From Nemophila menziesii (taxonomy: Eukaryota; Streptophyta; Magnoliopsida; Boraginales; Hydrophyllaceae), in assembly GCA_029959085.1 (NCBI GenBank), contig JARWIR010000010.1:13599001-13663000 (forward strand): DNA of 64,000 nucleotides, given 5' to 3'. The notes under the pieces are model-generated. The model searched no databases and had not been told where the DNA came from. It worked only from the letters and a program-made list of their open reading frames with translations. A program made the position numbers and the translations under genes. Positions 1 through 9,060 of the stretch are shown piece after piece. How positions within the stretch are numbered: position 1 is the first letter of the stretch; every line of letters begins with the position of its first letter.

Positions 1-780
1 ATAGTGGTTCGGTTTCCCTACATCCACTACCTAAGGAAGCCTCCTTAGGATTTGCAAGATTCTCAACTAATCTTCGTAACTCTTAACCGGGTGAGATACA
101 AACCCTTACAACCACTTCAAAAACCCTTTGAAGGAAATACACTTGTGTTATCACCAACACAAGGAACCAAGCATAAACCTATGCTCACACTACTCTCTTA
201 ATCTATTACAAGAACTAAGAGGAAAGGGGAAAAGTGTTTAGGGGTGCTTATAAAAGCTTTGTAACTAAACTCCTCAATGAGTAGATAAGAACTAAGTAGC
301 TTCACAATAAATATGACTTGAATGCTTCTTTGAAACCTCCTTGAATGATAGAATTAATTGCTCTTAAGATTGGTAGATGGAAGGCTTGAGTTGTGTCTTG
401 AATGAGCTTCATTTTATAGCTGAAAATATGGTCCAACGGTCACAAGGCTTCTTTCTAACGGATCTATTTTATCTCCAACGGATATAAGCTTTGTCCTCTT
501 GTAATGTTGCAGGAAACCCTCTCTTGCGGTGTACCGCGGGAATGGTCCGGTGCATCGCGCAGATTCTTGATGCTTACTGACGGGCTATCTTGTGCACCGT
601 GCCTCTGGTCCGTGCCTTGGTCCGGTGTACCGCGCTTTAGTCCGGTGTACCGTGCAGATTTAAGAGCTTACTGACGGGCTATCCAATGCACCGCGCTTCT
701 GGTCCGTGGTTCTGCGGTGTACCGCATGATTTGTCCGGTGTACCGCGGAGCTGCTCTTTTGAATTTTAAGCTAAAGTCAA
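1..780. other. Uncharacterised repeat-like sequence at left edge
   Basis: No open reading frame or known domain was seen. The stretch has the look of retrotransposon LTR or leader DNA: a TATA-like TTATAAAA near 246, short repeated CCAACGG words near 430-480, and a GC-rich block of GGTCCG and GGTGTACCGC words at 521-757. It continues to the left of the window, so its type cannot be fixed. A copia or Athila LTR interior is possible; this is inference only. Confidence 0.3.
521..757. repeat. GC-rich GGTCCG / GGTGTACCGC palindromic block, copy 1
   Basis: Repeated words GGTCCG, GGTGTACCGCG and TGCACCG, plus two copies of a longer unit containing CTTACTGACGGGCTATC (near 570-590 and 667-683). The same word set occurs in three Athila-like elements of this window at 8241-8612, 56402-56745 and 61420-61705. 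Base composition is sharply different from the AT-rich surroundings. Confidence 0.7.
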
Positions 781-1435
781 AGGGTAAGAACACAACTAAT
801 CTAGTGAGGGGTTTTGGAAAATATTTAAAGTGATACCAAAATGAATTTTAGTTTAAATGATGATTTGTCGAATATTAAAACGGGAATAAAAACAAGGTGA
901 GGCTAACAGCTTTTAATTAAATGAAATATAAAAGGCTCAAGTCCACTAACTTAGCCCAAAATCCCGTAACTGCTGATATGCCTTCACTAAAACGACTTTT
1001 CCTGATGCGTTATGACTCCGATTGACCTCATTCAAGTTGCTAAAGTTCCGTAACTCGATAAGGAATGTTTTCTCTTCAAAGGTCAGCGGCTAAATCATCG
1101 CTTAAGCACCTCGAAATCAGCAATCTATGGCCTGGAAAATGGGTTTTCAGCTCTAAAAATAATATCTTCGGGATTTATCTTCAAGTCTTGACTCTATCTT
1201 TTGATCTTTGACTTTCTCCTCGGATTCCTCTTCTAGTTAACATCTAAAACCTGTAAACTTTACACTAAAAATACCAATATTACGCGCAAAAGCTTAATAA
1301 ACTAAAAATGCTAGAAATAAAAGAGGAAAATCATAATATTGCATATTTAGTCCAAAAGTCTATCAAATTGATTAAATAAACACCAAAAATGATGTATCCT
1401 AAGGGTCGAAAATAAGAACAATTAAGGAGACATCA
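781..1435 (-). mobile_element. Athila-type LTR fragment (LTR0), right end
   Basis: The right end reads ...AATGATGTATCC...GGAGACATCA, the reverse complement of the TGATGTCTCC start shared by every Athila-type LTR here, including the inner GATGT / GACATC inverted repeat. The body is diverged and the left limit is not visible. Its end at 1435 abuts sequence belonging inside another LTR (LTR1), so LTR0 appears to have inserted into LTR1, with the rest of the element or solo LTR lying to the left. Confidence 0.5.
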
Positions 1436-2922
1436 GGCACTAAACACCCTAACCGAGCACGGTACTCGCTGCAAGTATCACAGGTCGTACGCAAGTTTTA
1501 ATGATAAGTAAGATTCGTTCCTAAGAGACTATGCAAGTTAAAAAGTACTTATGCAATATAAAGTGAAACTAAGAAAGCTAGAAGAATAGTACGTTGTAAA
1601 AGACTTGGGAATATTTGTTTGGTTTTTAAGACTAACAATTAACTAAATAAAATAAAGACAGGATAATAAATAGCGAAAATAAGATAGTATGAGAGTTTAG
1701 CTCGAGATCTAGCAAGTAATCCCAACTAGTCTTGTTTATTCTAATCATGTAAGGGAGAATTATGTGATATGCAATAGCCAGGATTCTATATTCCTCCTAA
1801 CCCCCTTCTAGGTGGACGTAGGTAGCGACCTAACAATTATCAGGGGACTTTGGTAAGGGGACCTTGCGCAATAATCGGTGATTAAATCTCAAACCAAAAT
1901 GACTATTTAGTTAGGCAAGCCCTTCCGGATCACTACCGCACACTAATTGTTTATGTGGTGTTTCAATAATTAGACACCCCATCTGGGTGACCATCTAACT
2001 ACTATGTTAATCCTATAAGTTGGTCACCGTAAGAACTACAGACAATAAATCAAAACACATAAAACAGAGAACAAAACACTAATATCGATTTAAATGCTAA
2101 CATCCCAAATTAAAATAGATGTAAAACAAGTCTAGGGCTCATACCCATATGCTAATATCAAGTTAAAATAGAATTAGTTCATACTAGAGAAAGAAAAGAA
2201 AATAATTACAAATTTGAAGGATTGTGAAGGCATGGTTTGTTGTTCAACTCCTTCCAATCTTCTCTTCTCATGATGTAAGCTTCATCTTGGTTTAAAGGCT
2301 TACCAAGGATGTGTTTCTAATAAAAAGAGGGTGTATTTATAGGGTTTTCCAAACCCTAGGTCGAAATCTTGGAGTAGAAGGCAAGTAATTTGAGCCAAAG
2401 TCCAACTCAAATTCATTTCCTAAAATATAGGAGAAGGGATAACACGCTGCTATCTTGTTTTGTTCGTATCCCATTTGTTATTCGTCCGATTTTTGCCTAC
2501 TTTATATCGAAACGATCAAAGCAAAAATATGTTCACTTTATCATTTGATTGCATCTCTGAATTCCCAGCCGATTTGAAGTTATCTTCACTTTAGTGGACG
2601 TAGCTGCAGAATTTCAGATTTACTTGGCAGCTTTTCCTTTCCTATTTTATCTCTACTTCCTTTTATCTCTTAATTCCTTCCATATCTTCTTTCCTTATCT
2701 ATTTAGAATTGATTTTGTATCTAATTATATTCTATATGTCTTTAAAGCATCACATTAACACACAAATTAAACCAAATATGCTCTAAAAATAATAAATCAT
2801 CAAACCAAGACAAGAAATAGGAAAATATCGAAATATGAATAAAAAACTATAATTAATTGCTCAAATACACCTAAAATGATGTCTCCAGCCTATATTATTA
2901 TATCACAATTAGGGAGACATCA
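1436..2922 (-). mobile_element. Athila-type LTR (LTR1), truncated at its 3' end
   Basis: Reverse-complement orientation. The right end at 2922 is GGAGACATCA. The interior matches the other LTRs here: the ACTGCAAGTAT-like block near 1470, the mixed block near 1790-2010 (CCCCCTTCTAGG, TTAGACACCC), and the TATA-type GTGTATTTATAGG near 2330. The first 60-70 bases of a complete LTR (the TGGTGTCGCCTAGGG end) are missing, replaced at 1435 by the LTR0 boundary. At 2922 the LTR interrupts the DUF4283 reading frame. Confidence 0.75.
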
Positions 2923-3508
2923 TTGACCCATAATGGAATTATAGTAATATCCAATTTTTCAAAGTGCATGTTAGGCTTCCATGGTCGTAATAGCAGAGGT
3001 TTACCGCTCACGTGCCACATCTGCTCAAGAGATCGAGAGTAAAATTGTTCATTCTCAAATTTAAATACAAAAATACCATTATTGATCGATTTAATTTCAT
3101 CATTTCCGAGTTTACTCCATTGATACTTAACAAAATTCAAAACCGCATAAAATGGTGGCGGATTATCAAGAAATTGACCTACTAAACAATTTTCCCACAT
3201 TTTTGCTCCTTCCTCAAGGATATGAGGAGGAGGGTGATAATTTTCTTACCATTTTGTAGAATCGGTTTATGATACTCAAGTTGAAGTGATTCTTTAGCAC
3301 AATGTTCAAATAGATTAGACCATGAGTGATTTGCAGATTTTAGATTTTGCTTTTCAATGCTAACCTCAACCTTATCTGCTTGATTACCAGAATATATAAC
3401 CTCAAAATCACTGAATTTCAGTTGAGAGGGGGTCTCATGACCAGATCCACCCACCATAACCGATTTAGAACTAGACTCATAACTCAACGGAGTGAAGTTA
3501 ACTGGTGA
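2923..3508 (-). pseudogene. DUF4283-domain protein fragment, distal part
   Basis: The minus-strand reading contains the hallmark end of a DUF4283 domain (PF14111): MWENCLVGQFL, then PPPFYAVLNFV, NGIFVFKF, LLLRPWKP and PLWV. This domain is typical of plant LINE-associated ORFs and related orphan genes. The frame breaks once near 3238-3246, in a short A run: shifting by one base joins the upstream frame (ending ...LQNGKK) to ...HPPPHILEEGAKMWENC. Element A splits this gene; its start lies at 13519, across the insertion. The distal end is cut at 2922 by LTR1 just after PLWV. The fragment cannot encode a complete protein. DUF4283 assignment is from motif pattern, not a search. Confidence 0.75.
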
Positions 3509-5025
3509 TGATGTCTCCTTATTTGTGATAGATTTATGTTAAGATGAGACATCATTTTTAGTGTTTTAGAAGTCAATAATGTCGATTTTCTTGAGTTTTA
3601 GTGCACTTTCCTATTTTGTGTCTTGATTTGTAGAATTATTGTTTTTAGAGCATATTGGGTTTAATTATTTATTTAGTGTGTAGCTTTAAAGATAATTATG
3701 GAGCTTAATTAGAGTCCAAGTCAAAGACAACAACTTATGGAAAGAGATTTACATGGTAATTGGAGATAAGGAAAGAATTGCTAAAAAGATGGAAAAGGAA
3801 AAGCTGCCTAAATCTGGGATTCTGCAAAGATAGGCGTTTTTACCTAATAAAGAGGTCGATTTTGGTGAATTACTCCTAAAGGGTCTAGATAATTCTGTTG
3901 CGATTCTTTTGGTATCTTGTGGAGCAAAATCGGACCAATAACAAAGAAGTTATGACCAAAACAACGCAGCAGTGTTTATCTTTATTTCCATACGAATTTG
4001 AGTTGGGCTAGAAGTCCATTTACTTAACTCTTCCTCAAGAAAACGAATTAGGTCTTCTAAACACCTATAAATACACCCTTATATCACTTGTAAATCATCC
4101 TTGCCTCATAGTAATTAGTTCTTAAGGTTTTATTCTTCCAGTTTATTGTAGAGAGCAAGATGATGTCTTTTATTCTTTCTTTTAGTTTATTTCCTTCAGG
4201 TATGAACTAAACTTCCCATAGCTTGGGTTTTGCATATGTATAATCTATGAATTATAATTCTTCTATCTAAGTTTCTTTGGGAATTATATGTTTTAATCTG
4301 ATATTAGCTTCTTACTTTATATTTGCTTATGTGTTTTGATTTAATGTCTTTCCTAGAATTGATCACTTTAGGATTGTTTTAAGAGTAGTTAGATGGTCTC
4401 CTTGACAGGGTGTTTAACTATTGAACCACCACATAATGTCTAGTGTCGATAGCAGTTCTGACAAAACATACTTCTAACTAGATAGTCATTAAGGTTTGTT
4501 TTAATCACCGTATCACCAAGACTTGCAGTATTTGCTTAGGGCCTTAGTGGCGTTTGATAACCCTATTTTAAATCACTTCTTGGTTGTGACGTAGCCCCCT
4601 TAGTCGCTCTCAAGGTCTAAGGTAGTGGAATTTAGAATCCTGACTAAGTATTACCAAGAGCTAATAATCTCCCTTATCAACTAGATTTATCGATAGAATT
4701 AGAAGTATGTGCATACTAGCAAAACCTAAGCTATACTTCTCATCTCATATTCTTAATCTTTTACTTTATTGTCTTTATTTTCCTAGTTTTAATTCTTATT
4801 CTCAAAAATCCAAATCTTTTATTTACTGTCTTCTAGTTATTTACTTTTACTCGTTATCTGTTCCTACGCGATTAACACACTTAAGTCCCTGAGAACGAAC
4901 TCTACTTATCATTAAAACTTGCATACGTCCTGTAATACTTGCAGTACTGTGCCAGTCTAGGGTGAGAGTGCATAGTTTTCCATACTTAAATTGATCTTAT
5001 TTTTATCACACCCTAGGCGACACCA
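3509..5025 (+). repeat. 5' LTR of element A
   Basis: Starts TGATGTCTCC and ends GGCGACACCA, so has the TG...CA ends of LTRs. A TATA box CTATAAATAC lies at 4065-4074, about 556 bp in, and is the probable start region of the retrotransposon transcript. It matches the 3' LTR at 11861-13379 nearly base for base. Confidence 0.95.
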
Positions 5026-5031
5026 AGTTTT

Positions 5032-5049
5032 TGGCGCCGCTGCCGGGGA
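5032..5049 (+). promoter_or_regulatory. Primer binding site (tRNA-Asp type), element A
   Basis: TGGCGCCGCTGCCGGGGA starts six bases after the LTR end. It is the complement of a plant tRNA-Asp 3' end, the primer used by Athila-type elements. Identical to the site of element C. Confidence 0.9.
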
Positions 5050-5285
5050 CTTGTGTCTCGTTAGCGTGTGGGTTATCTATTTCGAGTTTTAAGTTTTTAA
5101 TTAGTTTTACTTTTCAAGTTTTTAGTTTAGTTTTAGTCTTTATTTTTCCAGATTTACGCTTGGGTTGCTTTATTCTTTTTCAGGTTTTCACAGTGTTTAA
5201 TTCTTGGCCTCCCTTACCGGAGCCTGAGAGGAGCTTCAGAGCTTATAACAAACGAATTCATGAGGAAAGAATCTTGAGGAGAGTT

Positions 5286-6911
5286 ATGGCAGAACAAGTT
5301 AATGATCCGGAGTTAGTTTACTTTGCACCAGGAGGACCTCCAGCATACATTCCACCTGGTGTACAATTGCCAACAGGAGGAGGTAATGGGCAGAATCATC
5401 TTAATAATCAGGACCGAGTTGAACAAGATCTACCTGGCCTTAACGTACCATTCCATGTTCAACCCATCGGTTACCGCCCTCCTGAGATTCTGAATATTAA
5501 ATTTAGACCCGATCCGGGTATGCTTAGTCAATTTCAAAGTTTCGGACTCTATACTGGTACAGCTATTCAAGATCCGATAAAAGCGATTCAGAAGTTTATG
5601 CAGATTTGTGATGCCTACATTACTCCTGGCATTACACGCGAGCAACTGTATTGTCATATGTTTTCGTTTTTCTTGACCGGAAGAGCTAGCGATTGGCTAG
5701 AAAGACAACCACATGGAACCATTCACTCTTGGAGAGAACTTCAAGCCGCATTCTTTAACCGATTTTATCCGAAGAGCATGAGACTTAAAGATCAAGCCGA
5801 GCTTGCAAGATTCTGCCAAGAAGATGGAGAAACAGTGGGAGAAGCATGGACAAGGTTTCAACAAAAATTAATTAGATGTCCACTCCATGGTTATACACCT
5901 GCTCTACAGCTTGCTATGTTCTATGAAGGTCTTAATGACAAGGGTAGAGAAAAGGTGGATAACATTGGAAAGGGTAATTTTGTGTCCATGAATCACAATG
6001 AAGCTTCCGAGGTGTTAGAAAACATTATGGAACAAGAAAGAAGTTGGCCTTCAACGCGAGCTTCCATTACAAAAACCCGAGGAACGCTTCGTTTAGATGC
6101 AGAAACTGCGAACTCAGCTCAAATATCCTCTTTAGAAAATCAAATCAAGGAGCTGAGAATCGTGATGGAGAAGAATTTAGCTGCTACAAAGGTAGTTCAA
6201 GAGGCACAAGGTTGTCAACAATGTGGAGTTAACGATCATTCATGGGAAGAGTGCGAATCAAATCCGCAATCTGTTTACTTCATATCCAACCGATGGGGCA
6301 ACCGCAACCATCCGGGTATGCAGTATTCAAATCCACAAGGGGCCGCTAATCCTGGTCAATATCAATTGCGACCCCAGAACAACTCTTACCAACAGAGAGG
6401 TCAGTACCAAAACCAATATCAGAATCGACCTGCTCCTCCACAACAACCTGCTCAAGACGCTTATACCGATACTTTAGATCAAAAAGCTTTACCTCAGTAT
6501 CCGCAAGAAGGGTCTATGGACAATACACAGATAGTACAAGCTCTAGACCGTTTGAACACGACTATAAACGCTCAAGAAGAAAAGGTCAGAGGACATGATG
6601 CCATACTTCATATGCTAACTACTCAAGTGACACAGTTAAACAAAGTGTTAACAAGTGTTGCAGAACAAAAAGAAGTAAAGGCAATCGAAGGAGGTGAAGA
6701 TAAGGATGAGTTCGAAGCTTGCAAGGCTATATGTCTTGAGATTACAGAAAAAAAGGAGGAAGAACCACATGCTGCCATTAGTGCCGTGGAAGTTCCCAGT
6801 ATTGAAGAAGAACCAACCGAGTCTAACCCCGAGGAATCTGACTGTTTAGAAGTTTATCTGGAGAGCGATGAAGAGAGAGACGAGTTCATAGAGTTACTGA
6901 GAAAGGTGTAA
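5286..6911 (+). CDS. Gag polyprotein, element A
   Basis: Structural capsid/nucleocapsid protein that packages element RNA. I chose the ATG at 5286 (MAEQVNDPEL); the open frame upstream to 5031 runs through the primer site and has no ATG. The retrotransposon gag domain spans the region with FLTGRASDW, RFYPKSMRLKD and LNDKGREK. A CCHC zinc knuckle, C-x2-C-x4-H-x4-C, begins near residue 310 (CQQCGVNDHSWEEC). A Q/N/P-rich tail and an acidic C-terminus follow. The frame ends in TAA at 6909-6911; the homologous gag of element B runs two codons further before its own stop, and the same frame reopens at once here, so the stop interrupts an ancestral gag-pro frame. Confidence 0.85.
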   Translation: MAEQVNDPELVYFAPGGPPAYIPPGVQLPTGGGNGQNHLNNQDRVEQDLPGLNVPFHVQPIGYRPPEILNIKFRPDPGMLSQFQSFGLYTGTAIQDPIKAIQKFMQICDAYITPGITREQLYCHMFSFFLTGRASDWLERQPHGTIHSWRELQAAFFNRFYPKSMRLKDQAELARFCQEDGETVGEAWTRFQQKLIRCPLHGYTPALQLAMFYEGLNDKGREKVDNIGKGNFVSMNHNEASEVLENIMEQERSWPSTRASITKTRGTLRLDAETANSAQISSLENQIKELRIVMEKNLAATKVVQEAQGCQQCGVNDHSWEECESNPQSVYFISNRWGNRNHPGMQYSNPQGAANPGQYQLRPQNNSYQQRGQYQNQYQNRPAPPQQPAQDAYTDTLDQKALPQYPQEGSMDNTQIVQALDRLNTTINAQEEKVRGHDAILHMLTTQVTQLNKVLTSVAEQKEVKAIEGGEDKDEFEACKAICLEITEKKEEEPHAAISAVEVPSIEEEPTESNPEESDCLEVYLESDEERDEFIELLRKV

Positions 6912-8011
6912 GAAGAGATTCGTTCGATGGTAAAGTATGCAGCGGATTTAGCTAAGGAGAAAGAGGAAGAAGCCTCAAAGGAGGAAGCGAAAGATGAAGT
7001 GGCACCTGCTGTGCTAGAGGAGAAAGAAGAAGAAAAGGTGGAATCGCCACCTAGTGTTCAACCAGTATCATCAAATATTCCTGATACAAATCCTAAAAAT
7101 GACACAGTTCTCAAGACATTTGTAGAGGCGTACCAACCTAAAAATATCAACGCCCAAATGCTTGAAATTGCGAAGAAAGGACTTACACCGCAACAAGTTT
7201 TCACGCAAGTTATTCCTGAAAAAGAAGCGAGTGTAGAGATCCCAAGAGAGAACCTGAGGGTTTCGAGAAGAAGTGAGAAAGAGCTACCTACTAAGCTTAA
7301 AGATCCGGGAAGTTTCAACCTTCCTATTCAATTACATGGTAGGCTCAAGGTGAAAGCAATGTAGATGTGGGTTCTGGTGTAAATCTTATGCCTAAGTCCG
7401 TGTTCGAGAGGCTTGGACTTCAAAAATCAGAGAAAACTCCAGTGAAGTTGCAGTTTGCTGACAACTCAGTGAAGAGGACATGGGGAACAGTGGAGGACGT
7501 CTTAGTCCGTGCAGGTAATATCGCCATCCCTACTGACTTTGTTATTCTTGAGTTTGATGCAGATAAGCAAGTTCCAATCATACTTGGACGGCCTTTCATG
7601 GCCACAAGTCAAAGTATGATCAACTTCCAAGATGGGACCATCACCCTTCATGCTAAGAATATATCCGAGACCTTCTATGTCTTGGGTAAGAAACCGAGGA
7701 AGTTGGATCCCACCGTGCCTATCATCCACAGCCTTTCACATCACAAAGTCCCTCCTGAGGAGATCCACTTAAAACCTGTGGATACTGAGCCAAACATTGA
7801 GTTTGGGGTTGGCCATGAAGTCCTATGGAAAGCCCACAAACGCGAGAACAGGCCACGAAGTTTCAAAGACTCGTGGATGGGACCATTCATCGTCACTAAG
7901 GTTGTTTCAGCCAAAGTGATAGAAATTCGCCCCAAAACTGGGGTCAAGCGCAGATTAGTTGACGCTCATAGCCTTACTCGTTGTTGGGGAGGCTATATTC
8001 GCAAATCTTGA
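6912..8011 (+). pseudogene. Protease fused to integrase C-terminal tail, element A (frameshifted)
   Basis: Continuation of the gag frame. An acidic Glu/Lys-rich linker is followed by a retropepsin-like aspartic protease: the active-site segment reads DVGSGVNLMP and the second signature is IILGRPFMA. The frame is broken at 7363 by loss of one base: element B has TAC-GAT-GTG where A has TA-GAT-GTG, creating a TAG. After the protease, where RT should begin, the protein passes directly into an integrase C-terminal tail (VGHEVLWKAHKR, SWMGPFIVTKVV, KRRLVDAHSL) ending at 8011. RT, RNase H, the integrase HHCC zinc-binding domain and the DDE core are absent. The same fusion is found uninterrupted in element B. 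Confidence 0.85.
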
Positions 8012-8018
8012 CAGAGGT

Positions 8019-8076
8019 AACACGTCTAACTTTGAAAGACGTTAAACAAAAGTGCTGTTCGGGAGACAACCCGAAG
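8019..8076 (+). other. Paired stem-loops after the pol remnant, element A
   Basis: Stem 1 pairs ACGTCT (from 8022) with AGACGT (from 8037). Stem 2 pairs TTCGGG (8058-8063) with CCCGAA (8070-8075) around AGACAA. The block lies immediately after the stop codon and recurs after the stop in elements B and C, so it is under constraint or part of a shared module. Function unknown; RNA structure is inference. Confidence 0.6.
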
Positions 8077-8240
8077 TTTTTTTTTATGTTTTCATGTCTT
8101 TTACATTCTTAGTTTAAGTTTATTTTAGTTGTTTTTAGTTGATAATGCATATTTGAGAAAGGTATTAGTGTTTTTGGTGTGTAGGAATCGGAGAAATCAA
8201 GTTAGGGAACGCGAGGAAAATTTTTGGAGCGCAAGAAAGC

Positions 8241-8612
8241 ACCCCGCGGACTACCCCCACGGACTACCCCATGGTCCGTGCCCTGGTCCGCGAGGTCAAA
8301 ACCCGTACCACGGGTTGCTACCGCGGGTTTGATCCAGAAACAAGAAAAATTCCACGGACTACCCCACGGTGCACCGCGCCATGGTCCGCGCCCCAAAAAC
8401 CCGTACCACGGCGTGAGTACCACGGGTATTTTGACGGAGTTAACAACAGAAGCCGCGGTGTAGCCTCCGGTACACCGGACCCTAGTCCGCGCCCCAAAAA
8501 CCCGTACCACGGGGTCCTACCACGGGTTTAGGTCAGAAAGCAAAAAATTTCGAGCATCAGATGTCGCGGACTACCCTGCGGTGCACCCCATGGTCCGCAG
8601 GGGTAGTCCGCA
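8241..8612 (+). repeat. GC-rich palindromic tandem array, element A
   Basis: About three and a half units of roughly 100-110 bp. Each carries a GGACTACCCC / CCATGGTCCGC segment, then AAAACCCGTACCACGG, then TACCACGGGT, then a CAGAAAGCAAG-like tail or its variant. GGTCCG, GGTAC and CCATGG words make the region rich in short palindromes. Several overlapping open frames cross it on both strands because it is GC-rich; none has a coding signature. Unit edges are approximate. Confidence 0.75.
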
Positions 8613-9060
8613 GCGCCGCCAGAGGAGAGAGAAAGTTACGGGATTGAGTTATAAAGGAGGTATTGAGCCTATTATTCCGAATTTATTAAACCTTAACCCT
8701 CTCTTTCTTCTCCACAACTCTCCTACTCCATTGAAGCTCATCAAAACCTTCACCAATCACCAAAACACTACCCAATCATCAAGAAAAAACACATCAAACC
8801 CTCTCTCCACATCATTACAAGAGAGAATCAAGCTACCAATCATCACCAAATTCATTCAAATTGAAGAATCAAAGAGCCAAATTTTCAAATTCATCACACA
8901 ATTTCTAAAATCTAAGCCTACCCATTACAAATCATCCTCACCCACATAGAGATTCATCACCAATTCACCCATCCTAGGCCAAATCAAGCTTATTCATCTA
9001 TTAATTCAAGGGTTTAATTTCCAAGGGTTGCTAAAGCTTTGAGTTGGGGGTTAATTGAAG
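8613..9060 (+). other. Leader between array and ORF3, element A
   Basis: Non-coding in appearance: C/A-rich and T/A-rich low-complexity text with many CATCA and CACCAA words. A similar C/A-rich stretch precedes ORF3 in element C (56850-57060). It holds no recognised domain. Confidence 0.5.

Noticed and set aside
5032..5049. Possible tRNA-Asp gene piece
   Set aside because: Only 18 bases matching a tRNA 3' end and located just after an LTR: a primer binding site, not a tRNA gene.
5031..5285. Upstream extension of the element A gag frame beginning at the primer site
   Set aside because: It has no ATG and starts with TTG in the primer-binding site. The ATG at 5286 is the plausible start.
8129..8531. 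Several overlapping open frames on both strands in the GC-rich array of element A
   Set aside because: They arise from repeat structure and high GC; no domain, no shared frame among A, B and C.
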